Made by a program: the position numbers and the translations under genes
Assembly (NCBI RefSeq): GCF_019263745.1
Contig: NZ_CP077107.1
Location: forward strand, 1,984,001 to 2,048,000
Direction: 5' to 3'
Source: Methanospirillum hungatei
GTDB taxonomy: Archaea > Halobacteriota > Methanomicrobia > Methanomicrobiales > Methanospirillaceae
Length of the DNA: 64,000 nucleotides
The notes under the pieces: model-generated
Database searches by the model: none
The model's input: the letters and a program-made list of their open reading frames with translations, nothing else
Told to the model about the DNA's origin: nothing
In this document: positions 47,806 to 57,118 of the stretch, in pieces
How positions within the stretch are numbered: position 1 is the stretch's first letter
How the letters are laid out: the number at the start of each line of letters is the position of its first letter

Positions 47806-48856
47806 TCTGGTCCGTGAACTCTACCGGCAGGGCACCTCCTATGTATTTGCAAAAAGGCCTGAGGCGATAGCAGAGGAATTTGGATTTACCGAAGTAGCCA
47901 GGCTAGCAAGTAATGAAAATCCCTTTGGGCCTTCTCCTCAAGCATTACAAGAGGCCCAGAAAGCACTAGTGTCCATGCACCGGTACCCTGATACCACCTA
48001 TACAGCCCTTATCAGTGCATTACAGGAGTATCATGGGGATTACTCATTTGTGACTGGTGTGGGAATGGATGGTGTGATTGAGACCTGTATTCGGGTTCTT
48101 ATTAATCCTGGTGATCAAGTTACTATCTCAACTCCAACCTTTTCATTTTATGGTCTAGCAGCAGCTGCCCAGGGAGGAGTAATCAGTAACGTTTTGAGGA
48201 ATGCTGATTTTTCAATAGACATCCCTTCGTTCATCTCATCTGCCAGAAATGCAAAAATTTCTTTCCTCTGTACCCCAAACAATCCGTCTGGAACAGTAAC
48301 ACCTCTTTCAGACATCGAGGAGATCCTTCAGAACATTCAGGGGATATTATTTCTGGATAATGCATATGTGGAATTTTCATCAGAAGATTACCGTCAGCTC
48401 ATGAACCGGTACAAGAACCTGATCATCGGAAGAACCATGTCCAAGGTCTTCGGGCTTGCCGGGTGCAGGGTTGGTTATGCATTTGTACCTGACTGGTTCA
48501 AACTAATGTATGAGAAGGCTGCAACACCCTTTACTCTGAATACCATATCAGCAGCTGCAGCTGTGGGTGCACTTCAGGACCATGAATACATTGAACGGAC
48601 CATTTCCTATGTGAAAAAGTGGCGGGATGCATTTACTCATGAGAAAAGAAAACCTGTTTTCACGAGTGGAGCAAATTTTGTGATGATTGATGTTGCTCCG
48701 CTCACTGGGGACCAGGCTACAAATTTCTTTGCGCAGAATGGTGTTCTGGTCAGATCATGCCGGAGTTTTCCTGGACTTGCAGATCATTATATCAGGGTAT
48801 GTGTCGGAGAAGAATGGGAAAATATCCGATTCCTTGAGGTATTTAGAAAAATATGA
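47780..48856 (+). CDS. hisC: HisC, histidinol-phosphate aminotransferase
   Basis: A 358-residue class I/II PLP aminotransferase of histidine synthesis. RLASNENPFGPSP and LCTPNNPSGTVTPL are hallmark segments; the PLP Lys is in GRTMSKVFGLAGCRVGYAF. The N terminus RELYRQGTSYVFAKRPEAIAEEFGF resembles other archaeal HisC proteins. The ATG at 47780 has GGAG 7 nt upstream and lies inside argD. Stop overlaps the next start by 4 nt. Confidence 0.93.
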   Translation: MQPSNRSVDLVRELYRQGTSYVFAKRPEAIAEEFGFTEVARLASNENPFGPSPQALQEAQKALVSMHRYPDTTYTALISALQEYHGDYSFVTGVGMDGVIETCIRVLINPGDQVTISTPTFSFYGLAAAAQGGVISNVLRNADFSIDIPSFISSARNAKISFLCTPNNPSGTVTPLSDIEEILQNIQGILFLDNAYVEFSSEDYRQLMNRYKNLIIGRTMSKVFGLAGCRVGYAFVPDWFKLMYEKAATPFTLNTISAAAAVGALQDHEYIERTISYVKKWRDAFTHEKRKPVFTSGANFVMIDVAPLTGDQATNFFAQNGVLVRSCRSFPGLADHYIRVCVGEEWENIRFLEVFRKI

Positions 48857-49365
48857 TGATCGCTCTTACCGGAACACCCGGATCAGGAAAGACATCAATT
48901 GCACAGGAACTTTTAAAGAGAGGGATTCCGGTCACCTATGCGTCAGATACCGTCGGACCATATCGTCTGGGCACTGACCCGGAACGAGATACTGATATTA
49001 TTGATGATGAACGCTGGGTTTCAGAGTTCATACCAATTGAAGGAGTTGTTGAGGGCCATCTGACTCATCTTCTTCCAGCTGACCGGATAGTTATCCTGAG
49101 ATGCAGACCCGATATCTTAAAGGACAGACTTTCCGCACGAGGATATACAGAAGAAAAAATTCAGGAGAATATGGAAGCAGAACTATTGGATGTGATTCTG
49201 GTAGAAGCAGTTGAGATTCATGGGGAAGAGAATATCTACGAGATTGATACAACAAAGCACAGTATCTCTGAGTGTGCCGATTATGTTAATGAAGTCATCA
49301 AAGGAACAGCTGTGCCCACCCTTAGCACTGTTGACTGGCTGTATGAATGCGGAGATATGATATGA
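48853..49365 (+). CDS. Adenylate kinase-like NMP kinase (AK6/Fap7 type)
   Basis: A 170-residue P-loop kinase, starting MIALTGTPGSGKTSIAQELLKRG (Walker A). VVEGHLTHLLPADRIVILRCRPDILKDRLSARGYTEEKIQENMEAELLDVILVEAVE is typical of the archaeal/eukaryotic AK6 (Fap7) family, which acts as an adenylate kinase and, in some organisms, in small-subunit maturation. It overlaps both neighbours by 4 nt. Confidence 0.88.
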   Translation: MMIALTGTPGSGKTSIAQELLKRGIPVTYASDTVGPYRLGTDPERDTDIIDDERWVSEFIPIEGVVEGHLTHLLPADRIVILRCRPDILKDRLSARGYTEEKIQENMEAELLDVILVEAVEIHGEENIYEIDTTKHSISECADYVNEVIKGTAVPTLSTVDWLYECGDMI

Positions 49366-49955
49366 CGCTTGATTCATATCGGGACCACGTTAAACCAATC
49401 ATTGATCCGGTTGTTGCTGCCTGTGTCAGGCTGGGTATCACCCCGGACAGTTGCACAATTCTTTCTTTAGTTGCTGCAGCAGGAGCAGGAATTGGATTTT
49501 ATTTTTATGAAATCTGGATTGGAACGGTTTGTATTCTCCTGAACGCAATATTTGATGCACTTGACGGCTCCATTGCTCGAGCCATGAATCTTCAAAGTCT
49601 GAGGGGAGACTTTCTTGATCATACTGTTGACAGGTACGCCGACATATTCATGATATGTGGAATATTTGCAGGCCCTCTCTGTCCCTGGCAAATAGGCGTT
49701 TTTGGTCTGACCGGCGTTCTGATGGCATCATATCTTGGGACACAGGCACAGGCAGTTGGAATAGGAAGATTTTATGGAGGTTTTCTGGGTCGTGCTGATC
49801 GGCTCATCCTGCTCATCGGTGCAGGGGTAGCTTCGCTCATTTCATCCATCCTTATAATCGGGCTCTCTCTCTTTGCCTGGGTTTTACTCATATTCGGAAT
49901 ATTCGGGCATATTACTGCAGCCCAGCGGTTTATGCACGTGTGGAAACAATTATAA
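49362..49955 (+). CDS. CDP-alcohol phosphotransferase (archaeal phospholipid synthesis)
   Basis: A 197-residue membrane enzyme with the CDP-alcohol motif D-(x)2-DG-(x)2-AR-(x)8-G-(x)3-D-(x)3-D, here DALDGSIARAMNLQSLRGDFLDHTVD. Four to six hydrophobic helices surround it. By family resemblance it is likely archaetidylinositol-phosphate synthase or a close relative, but the acceptor alcohol cannot be fixed from sequence alone. The ATG at 49362 has GGAG 6 nt upstream and overlaps the kinase stop. Confidence 0.88.
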   Translation: MTLDSYRDHVKPIIDPVVAACVRLGITPDSCTILSLVAAAGAGIGFYFYEIWIGTVCILLNAIFDALDGSIARAMNLQSLRGDFLDHTVDRYADIFMICGIFAGPLCPWQIGVFGLTGVLMASYLGTQAQAVGIGRFYGGFLGRADRLILLIGAGVASLISSILIIGLSLFAWVLLIFGIFGHITAAQRFMHVWKQL

Positions 49956-52529
49956 TTGTTTCCCAACCATCTGTGCAGTCTCATTCATATAAATCCAGTA
50001 CCCCTGTCGCGGATCCAATGATATCACTGCACTATCTATTCCATTTGTAACCGGTGCAGAATATCTCTGTTTTTCAGAATCAAATCCGATAATATAACTC
50101 CAGAATTCTTCTACTGAACGAAATGCTTCATCGGCGGATACCATCATTATATCAGCAAAACTGACCAGGTTCCATCCGGTTGTAAGGATCTGAGTCAGAT
50201 TATACTGAGGACCTTCACTGGACATCATGATAGGAATCTGATGAGTGTCCGGAGAATAAATAAAGAAAGCAGACAACGGAGATATCTGATCTGAAGAAGA
50301 TACTCGTTTCCATGAGCCTGATGAACTATTCCAGGAAAATATTGAATGGCCTGCAGTATCCACACTGGAAAGTATCTCCATGGTGTCTGAACCTGGTTCA
50401 AGAGATACCGGAACTGACACCAGGTTCCATCCCCGCATAAGGCTGAGATTCAAATATAAAGGCGGTACTGCAACAACATATGCAGGTTTTTTTATCTCTT
50501 CGCACCCTGATAGTGAGTCACAGGCATGTAGTACAGGAGAATATATGCCAGGTGTATCATAACAATGGAATGGATTTCGTTCAGTTGTCTTCTGTCCGTC
50601 ACCAAATTCAAGTTCTGACTGCTGAATAAGACCGGTCACTTTATAAGAGGTACAGATTGGAGCCAGACCTCGTCTTGGAAGACCGGAGAAATCATAGAGA
50701 GAATCCTCTTTTTTAAGAACGTGAACAGTCTGTGATTTTGTCCCAAAGCAGTCACCTGCTCCCCAGACAGTGAGGGTAACATTATACTCTCCTGGTTCAT
50801 CAAAGCGGTGTTCGACTGATTTTCCGGTGCCTGATGAACCATCTCCAAAATTCCAGTACCTTTTTTCGGTATAATCGATTGTGGTATCAGAAAATTTGAC
50901 CGTAAGGGGAGCGTCTCCTTGAGGAGGAAACATTGTAAAAGAAGGTTTTGGGACTGCATGAACAGTTATGAAATCCTGCTTAACCTCTTCTTGTGTTTCA
51001 TTTGGGAAAGTATCAGTAAGACGTACGGTATATGGGCCTGGAAACTGGAAACAATGGAATGGATTCTTATCCGCACTGGTATCTCCATCGCCAAAAACCC
51101 ACAGCCTCGAGAGAGGGATCTCTGGGGATATCTCATTAAACTGGACACAGTGCGGAGCACATCCAGAGACCGGCGTAGCAGTAAAATCTAATTTCTCTTT
51201 TGGTTTTATCTTCAGTTCCTTCGTATTTATTGCATTACAACCACAGATACCATTCACAACCAATGATATTTTATAAGTACCTGCAATCTCAAACCGGTGG
51301 GTTGCAACTGCTCCTTCTGCTCCCGTCCCATCACCAAAATTCCAGATATATTTCAGTCCTTCCGTGGCGTCTGTACTAAATTTATACTCATTCGGAGTGT
51401 TGCCCTGTGATAAAATGATTCGTGGCTGATGAACGATGACAGGTTCCTTACTTTCAACTTTATCACAGAGGTTATTTGAACAATATGTCAAATATGGAAA
51501 AAATGTGCCACTTGTGCCATAACAATGAGTAGCCTGTGCACCTGTTGCTGTGCTGTTGTCTCCAAAATGAAATTCCCAGGACTGAGTTGGATTTTCTATA
51601 GAATATCTGACACAAAGTGGCGCGATTCCCTCAACTGGTGACATTGTGAAATCAGGTGCAAGTTGTGAGACATATCGAAGGTACCCTTTTTTTGTTATGG
51701 TATACGGAGCACCATCTATTGTGTAAGTTAAAGAGACTGTATAGAGACCGGGGTCCGGGTAACAATGAACAGGACTTTTGTCATATGAAATCGCGCCATC
51801 TCCAAAATCCCACTTACAGGTTTCAACATCTCCCTGGACAACAAATCGTGTACAGACCGGCGCTGTCCCATTTTGTCGTTCAGCAAGAAAATCAACCGCA
51901 CTGCCCGGACCTACCTCGATATAATGAAATTTTGAGATTTTTTCACATGACCCTGCCAGACAGTAGGTGAGTGACGGACTATAATTGCCAGGTTCCTGAA
52001 ACTGGTGTCTTGGATTTAATTCAGTGGTGTCTTCACTTCCATCCCCGAAATGCCAGATTATATTTGTTGGATTCCCAAAAACGGTGAACTTTGTGGTAAG
52101 TGGAGCAGGACCACTCGTTGGATCAGCTGAATAATCAACATATAGATCAGGATCATTGACTTTCACACAATCTGGTTTTGATACTTCTCCAGTAATAGTG
52201 CCATAGTAATACCTGAGTTTTACCCAGTATGATCCTTTCTGTTTATAACAATGAACTGGATTCATAACATTGGATGTTGTCCCGTCACCAAAATCCCAGA
52301 CATATTCACCATTCGGACCAGATACAGAAAATTTCACACAAAGAGGAGGGTACCCTTCAAATGGGGATGCAGTGAAATCAACTACCCATTCAGCAGACAC
52401 ATTGCTGGTATTATTTGTGATATTTTCTTCCAGTTCATCCGCTCCTGTAAGGGAGGGTATGAATATCCCAAGCATTAGCACTACCAAAAAGAGAGAAATG
52501 ACATATTGAAAAGATGAAATATACTGCAT
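49950..52529 (-). CDS. Exported protein with eight PKD repeats
   Basis: A cell-surface protein of about 859 residues. A signal peptide (hydrophobic core FQYVISLFLVVLMLGIF) precedes eight PKD domains, each with a WxFGDG-type motif (WDFGDGTTS, WHFGDGSED, WDFGDGAIS, FHFGDNSTA, WNFGDGTGA, WVFGDGDTS, WNFGDGSSG, LEFGDGQKT). Five of them carry a Cys pair (before VKF/TRF-like strands and in HCY/HCF). The last 170 residues or so hold two GWNLVS motifs found in other exported archaeal proteins. There is no membrane anchor at the end. ATG at 52529 has GGAG about 11 nt upstream; 52547 is an alternative. Confidence 0.88.
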   Translation of the reverse strand: MQYISSFQYVISLFLVVLMLGIFIPSLTGADELEENITNNTSNVSAEWVVDFTASPFEGYPPLCVKFSVSGPNGEYVWDFGDGTTSNVMNPVHCYKQKGSYWVKLRYYYGTITGEVSKPDCVKVNDPDLYVDYSADPTSGPAPLTTKFTVFGNPTNIIWHFGDGSEDTTELNPRHQFQEPGNYSPSLTYCLAGSCEKISKFHYIEVGPGSAVDFLAERQNGTAPVCTRFVVQGDVETCKWDFGDGAISYDKSPVHCYPDPGLYTVSLTYTIDGAPYTITKKGYLRYVSQLAPDFTMSPVEGIAPLCVRYSIENPTQSWEFHFGDNSTATGAQATHCYGTSGTFFPYLTYCSNNLCDKVESKEPVIVHQPRIILSQGNTPNEYKFSTDATEGLKYIWNFGDGTGAEGAVATHRFEIAGTYKISLVVNGICGCNAINTKELKIKPKEKLDFTATPVSGCAPHCVQFNEISPEIPLSRLWVFGDGDTSADKNPFHCFQFPGPYTVRLTDTFPNETQEEVKQDFITVHAVPKPSFTMFPPQGDAPLTVKFSDTTIDYTEKRYWNFGDGSSGTGKSVEHRFDEPGEYNVTLTVWGAGDCFGTKSQTVHVLKKEDSLYDFSGLPRRGLAPICTSYKVTGLIQQSELEFGDGQKTTERNPFHCYDTPGIYSPVLHACDSLSGCEEIKKPAYVVAVPPLYLNLSLMRGWNLVSVPVSLEPGSDTMEILSSVDTAGHSIFSWNSSSGSWKRVSSSDQISPLSAFFIYSPDTHQIPIMMSSEGPQYNLTQILTTGWNLVSFADIMMVSADEAFRSVEEFWSYIIGFDSEKQRYSAPVTNGIDSAVISLDPRQGYWIYMNETAQMVGKQL

Positions 52530-52611
52530 ATTACCAGAAACTCCCATCCGTTATAGGTAATTACGTACCGTTTGGTAATGATAGTATAAAAATAAGGCCC
52601 GAAAAATAGGA

Positions 52612-53613
52612 TTAAAACCAGCTCTCAAGAGTTTTTTGCTTTTCCTTTTTCGCAATTTTATCAAGGACGGGGATTACCCGATCAGGAGAAAAACCATACT
52701 CCTCACAGAGAAATGATAATAGCCCATCTCTATCAACCAGCGATGACTGGGTATTATATGAATCAGTGACCGGGGGATTCTTAAAGAAATCTCTGATCGG
52801 ATCAGGATCAAAATCAGGAAGCTTGTCTCGAATAATTGCATCAAAGTCTCCGGACTTTACCTTTTTAAGTCCGGTTTTCGCCCCTATTCCACGAATACCC
52901 GGATTAAAGTCAGTTCCGGTGAGAATTGCAATATCTATCAACTGTTCCCTGGTGATATCAAGATTTTGGAGCACCTCTACAAGATTTACCCGCTCTGGTT
53001 GAATCGTAACCTGCCTTCCATGAATACGACGCTTACCAGAAATTGTCAGATTTCTGATGAGAACCGGTGTTCCAAAGAGCAATGTATCATAATCCTGGGA
53101 AACCACGTAATCAACATCGCCTTTCAGAGCCATGTATGCCGCTTGGGCTTCACCTTCTGAAGGTGCTTCAACAACCGGCAGCCCCATCAGTCCGATGAGT
53201 GTTCGGGCAGAGGAGATAACATGACTGTCAAGAGCAGAGGAAGACATGGCATATCTGAAGGCACCAGAGAGATCTCCTTCGCGTTTTGCTTTTTCCCATT
53301 TTTCCTTGGACTCCTCCCGGATGTTTCTTCTCTCCTGGATGGTACTGGTTTTCATTTCAGGTGGGGCACCATCAAAAACAAAAACAGGACGAATGCCTTG
53401 TTGGAGGAGATTTGCTGTCCGGAAAAAAATACCGGAGAGATGTGAAGTAACCCGGCCTTCATCATCCATCAACGGGGTTCCATCTGGTTGTCTGATAATT
53501 GAGAGGAATTGATAGAGCGCGTTAAACGCATCAACCGCAGCCACCCCTGTAAGTTCTTCTGCAGTCACTGGAATTTTGTAATCAGCAAGAATGTCCCTGA
53601 GAGCTACACCCAT
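52612..53613 (-). CDS. fen: FEN1, flap endonuclease
   Basis: A 333-residue archaeal FEN1 that removes 5' flaps in replication and repair. The N-terminal nuclease block has [16 protein letters not shown] and [16 protein letters not shown]; the I block has [14 protein letters not shown] and [12 protein letters not shown]; the H3TH part is [20 protein letters not shown]. The C terminus QKTLESWF is a PCNA-binding PIP box. The next gene on the strand, a small membrane protein, ends 6 nt upstream of it. Confidence 0.97.
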   Translation of the reverse strand: MGVALRDILADYKIPVTAEELTGVAAVDAFNALYQFLSIIRQPDGTPLMDDEGRVTSHLSGIFFRTANLLQQGIRPVFVFDGAPPEMKTSTIQERRNIREESKEKWEKAKREGDLSGAFRYAMSSSALDSHVISSARTLIGLMGLPVVEAPSEGEAQAAYMALKGDVDYVVSQDYDTLLFGTPVLIRNLTISGKRRIHGRQVTIQPERVNLVEVLQNLDITREQLIDIAILTGTDFNPGIRGIGAKTGLKKVKSGDFDAIIRDKLPDFDPDPIRDFFKNPPVTDSYNTQSSLVDRDGLLSFLCEEYGFSPDRVIPVLDKIAKKEKQKTLESWF

Positions 53614-53619
53614 AGTATC

Positions 53620-53934
53620 CTATCGGTATATCCTTCTGGAAAGTTCAGTGTTTAGATCCAGCATCTTTCGCATGGTATCATCATATCTTCTTTTTGAATC
53701 AGCGGACTGGTCATCAATAGCCCGTTGTAATAATCTGCCTTGAAATTTTACTCCTGACGTCAGATGTTCAATTCTAATAAGAATATACCACATCAGAAAG
53801 ATCAAGGGAAGAGTCAGAAGAAGTAGTCCAAGAATTGCCTCTAATGGAAACGAATATGAATATCCGATAAGTATACACCCGCTCGCAACCATCAGGAGCG
53901 GGATTATACCAGCCAGAAGGATCCGATCATCCAT
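53620..53934 (-). CDS. Small membrane protein with a coiled-coil tail, unknown
   Basis: A 104-residue protein with two membrane helices (about 6-25 and 31-53) and a cytoplasmic helical tail rich in Arg and Asp (RLLQRAIDDQSADSKRRYDDTMRKML). No family recognised. Its stop is 6 nt before the fen start, so the two are likely transcribed together; whether that has meaning is unknown. Confidence 0.7.
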   Translation of the reverse strand: MDDRILLAGIIPLLMVASGCILIGYSYSFPLEAILGLLLLTLPLIFLMWYILIRIEHLTSGVKFQGRLLQRAIDDQSADSKRRYDDTMRKMLDLNTELSRRIYR

Positions 53935-53978
53935 ATATTCAGATAGGTGATTCTCCCATGATGTAAGTACTGGTTACC

Positions 53979-54902
53979 ATGATTTCTAAGGAACTAATCC
54001 GGGAATTTTTTGCCCTGTTAGCTATGCCGGTAATGCTCCTTGCAGTTGGAGTTGGATCTGTGCTCCTCGCTGTTCCGATGACTGCATCAGGATATGCTGT
54101 TTTTGAAGACCCCCAGTCATTATCTAATCCGATATGGTTTATCGGAATGTTACTTGTGTTCACAGCGTTTCTCCTTATTCTAATCAAATACAAATTTAAG
54201 CGGATTATTGACTGGGTAATTCGGTTATCGCTCTTCATCGCATATATCTACGTCTTCTCTGGACTCCTTGGGCTCATTACCAACCTGGATTATGCCCTCA
54301 TATTTGGGATAATAGGAGCAGCTCTTGCAACTCTCCTTTTATGGAAGTTTCCAGAATGGTATGTCGTCGATATTTTAGGTGTACTTCTCGCAGCAGGAAT
54401 TGCATCCATGTTTGGTATATCTTTAGAGCCAGTGCCTGTCATTCTTTTACTGATTTTACTTGCTTTGTATGATGCGATATCAGTGTATAAGACAAAACAC
54501 ATGCTCACCCTTGCAAATGGAGTGATTGAAGGCAGGATGCCCATTATGGTGGTTGTTCCAAAAAAGGAGGGGTATTCCTTTATCAGAGACGGGGTAGGGG
54601 GATCGATCGATCCGGATAATTCTTCAGATCCACAGTCAAAACATGAGCGGGCTGCATATCTTATGGGGCTTGGTGATCTTATCATGCCGTCCATTCTGGT
54701 TACTTCTGCAGCAGTTTTTGTTCCTGGAGGAGGAATTGGTATTTTAAGCAACTCGGCAATCGGTGCACTTCTGGGATCTCTTGCCGGCCTATGTGTCCTT
54801 CTCTTTGCCGTAAAAACAGGAAAACCACAGGCTGGTCTTCCTCCATTAAATGGTGGAGCTATCCTGGGATTTCTGATTGGATGGTTTGTAATGACCTTGT
54901 AA
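53979..54902 (+). CDS. Presenilin/signal-peptide-peptidase-type intramembrane aspartyl protease
   Basis: A 307-residue membrane protein with about nine helices. The two catalytic aspartates are in LALYDAISVY (Asp165) and YLMGLGDLIMPS (Asp233, GxGD motif). A PPL segment (GLPPLNGGA, near 290) stands where the PAL motif is expected. This matches archaeal presenilin homologues (PSH). Substrates are unknown. It leads an operon with an ABC-2 exporter. Confidence 0.9.
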   Translation: MISKELIREFFALLAMPVMLLAVGVGSVLLAVPMTASGYAVFEDPQSLSNPIWFIGMLLVFTAFLLILIKYKFKRIIDWVIRLSLFIAYIYVFSGLLGLITNLDYALIFGIIGAALATLLLWKFPEWYVVDILGVLLAAGIASMFGISLEPVPVILLLILLALYDAISVYKTKHMLTLANGVIEGRMPIMVVVPKKEGYSFIRDGVGGSIDPDNSSDPQSKHERAAYLMGLGDLIMPSILVTSAAVFVPGGGIGILSNSAIGALLGSLAGLCVLLFAVKTGKPQAGLPPLNGGAILGFLIGWFVMTL

Positions 54903-54917
54903 AACAATTTACATCAC

Positions 54918-55829
54918 ATGACATCTACTGTAATTTTTGCTGATGGTCTCATAAAGCGCTATAAAGAACTCACTGCAGTTGATTCAATCTCCTTTTCAGT
55001 TTCAGAAGGGGAACTCTTTGGTTTTCTTGGACCTAACGGGGCAGGAAAAACTACCACGATGAAGATGGTTCAGTGTGTGTCACCTCGTACAGGAGGCAAT
55101 TTACAGATATTTGGGATGGACCCGGACCTTTCTGGCAGGAATATTCGGAGGCGGATCGGAGTAGTCCCACAGGAGACAAATCTTGATCCTGATTTGAGTG
55201 TATGTGATAATCTTGTTGTCTATGCCCGATTTTTTGATATTCCACCAGGAGAAGCAGAGACCAGGGCAATGGAACTTCTGAGGTTTTTTGAACTTGAGAC
55301 GAAAAAAGATACCATCATTGAAAAATTATCAGGTGGAATGAAAAGAAGGCTTCTGCTTGCCCGGGCTCTCATGAATCAGCCGGATCTTCTCATCCTTGAT
55401 GAGCCAACAATAGGTCTTGATCCCCAGGCAAGACATCACATGTGGGAAATTCTCTATAAACTACGTGCTGATGGACATACCATTGTTCTTACTACTCATT
55501 ATCTCGAGGAAGCAGCAAGGCTCTGTGACCGCCTTGTTATCATGGATCAAGGGAAAATTCTGACAGAGGGATCTCCGGAAGAACTAGTAAAACAGTACAT
55601 TGGCATGGACATTGTTGAAACAGATAACATTCCGGAAGTAGTTTCATACCTCACCAGCCTCGGTATCTCGTATGAGACAGGAGGCGAGACAATTCAGATT
55701 AAAACTCAAAATCCGAGAAGAATTTCTGACGCATTATTAGACTCAGTTCAAGGAATACGGGTGATCACCAGACCAGGAACCCTTGAAGACGTTTTCCTCC
55801 TTCTTACCGGACGGAGGCTCCGCGAATGA
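54918..55829 (+). CDS. ABC-2 exporter ATPase (DrrA/NodI type)
   Basis: A 303-residue ABC ATPase: Walker A GPNGAGKTTT, Q-loop VPQETNLDPDLSV, signature LSGGMKRRLLLARAL, Walker B LLILDEPTIGLDP, H-loop LTTHYLEEAARLCD. The extended C terminus (after GSPEELVKQYIG) is as in DrrA. With the permease that overlaps it by 4 nt it should export a lipid, polysaccharide or drug-like compound; which one is not evident. Confidence 0.93.
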   Translation: MTSTVIFADGLIKRYKELTAVDSISFSVSEGELFGFLGPNGAGKTTTMKMVQCVSPRTGGNLQIFGMDPDLSGRNIRRRIGVVPQETNLDPDLSVCDNLVVYARFFDIPPGEAETRAMELLRFFELETKKDTIIEKLSGGMKRRLLLARALMNQPDLLILDEPTIGLDPQARHHMWEILYKLRADGHTIVLTTHYLEEAARLCDRLVIMDQGKILTEGSPEELVKQYIGMDIVETDNIPEVVSYLTSLGISYETGGETIQIKTQNPRRISDALLDSVQGIRVITRPGTLEDVFLLLTGRRLRE

Positions 55830-56614
55830 AAAACTGCATGAAGTCCCCTTGGATCACCATTATCGGAGCATACCGGGTATGGATGCGAAATGCACTCGTG
55901 TTTCGAAAAAATATTCGAGTGAACCTTGTCCCTCCGTTTATTGAGCCACTTTTGTATCTAGGCGCAATAGGATTTGGAATCGGAGCATATATTACAGACA
56001 TTGACGGTATGCCATATGTCAGGTTTATAGCACCGGCAATCCTTGCTGCTTCGGTAATGAATGCCTCTTTCTTTGAATGTGCGTATGGAACCTATGTCCG
56101 GATGTACTACCAAAAAACATTTGATGCAATTCTTGCAACACCAGTAACACTCAAAGAAGTAATTCTTGGGGAAATTTTATGGGGAGCGACAAGAGGGCTC
56201 ATCTCTGCATTATCTATTAGCATAATTTTACTCATTCTCGGTCTTGCATCTCCGATTGGTATTATCCTTGCTCTCCCCCTGTCATTTCTAGCAGGGATTT
56301 TATTTTCTGGTATCGCAGCGTGTTTTTCATCAATATCCCCCTCAATTGATACAATATCCTACCCGGCAACCCTGTTTATTGCTCCTATGTTTCTTTTTTC
56401 AGGAACATTCTTTCCATTACACCTGCTTCCAGAAGCGGTCCAGATTTTTGCCCTCCTGTTCCTTCCGCTTACTCATGTGGTCAGCCTGATTCGGGGTCTT
56501 TTAACCGAAACTGCTAATCCACTCTGGCTTATTAACCTTTTATGGATAGGTGTTGGAATAATTGTCTTTTCATTTCTAGCAATCAGGTTATTTGAACGGA
56601 GGCTTATCGTATGA
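55826..56614 (+). CDS. ABC-2 type permease (DrrB/NodJ type)
   Basis: A 262-residue membrane protein with six likely helices, including FIEPLLYLGAIGFGIGAYI near the first helix, and YQKTFDAILATPVTLKEVILGEILWGATRG, the ABC-2 signature region. PLTHVVSLIRGLLTE closes the domain. It overlaps the ATPase gene and the next gene by 4 nt each. Confidence 0.92.
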   Translation: MKNCMKSPWITIIGAYRVWMRNALVFRKNIRVNLVPPFIEPLLYLGAIGFGIGAYITDIDGMPYVRFIAPAILAASVMNASFFECAYGTYVRMYYQKTFDAILATPVTLKEVILGEILWGATRGLISALSISIILLILGLASPIGIILALPLSFLAGILFSGIAACFSSISPSIDTISYPATLFIAPMFLFSGTFFPLHLLPEAVQIFALLFLPLTHVVSLIRGLLTETANPLWLINLLWIGVGIIVFSFLAIRLFERRLIV

Positions 56615-57105
56615 ATCAAAATGTTGACAAAGGGCAGGAGTTGATAGATGCAGCAAAAAACTGGCTTGCAATTGACGGCCTATGGTTTTTAGCTATTGAA
56701 GAACGATATGGGCTTGAGACTGCTATTGCTTGTGACGCTGCTGTGTGGAAGGAATTTTCAAGGATAGAAGCAGATCGAATTATGAAACGTCTGAACCTGC
56801 CTGAAAATGGCGGACTTGAGGCACTGGAAATCGCTCTTCATAACCGGCTTTTCTCCCTTCTGAATTCATATGAAATACAAAAGCCGCGTGAGGGAATATT
56901 AGAATACTATACCATAACATGCCGGACACAGGCAGCACGAGACAGAAAAGAACTTCCTCTTTTTCCTTGCAAGGAGATCGGGATTATTGATTATGTCACA
57001 TTTGCAAAAAGAATTGACAACCGGATACAAACCGAATGTATCTCATGCCCCCCTGATCCATCTTCCGGATCATATCATTGTGGATGGAGATTTACGCTTC
57101 CATAA
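56611..57105 (+). CDS. DUF6125-like soluble protein, unknown
   Basis: A 164-residue protein resembling DUF6125: NWLAIDGLWFLAIEERYGLETAIACDAAVWKEFSRIEADRIMKRL at the N-terminal half, and Cys residues in TITCRTQAARDRK, PLFPCKEIG and TECISCPPDP. The late Cys cluster could bind metal. It overlaps the permease by 4 nt, so it belongs to the exporter operon. Function unknown. Confidence 0.75.
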   Translation: MNQNVDKGQELIDAAKNWLAIDGLWFLAIEERYGLETAIACDAAVWKEFSRIEADRIMKRLNLPENGGLEALEIALHNRLFSLLNSYEIQKPREGILEYYTITCRTQAARDRKELPLFPCKEIGIIDYVTFAKRIDNRIQTECISCPPDPSSGSYHCGWRFTLP

Positions 57106-57118
57106 AAAATGTGGGGGT

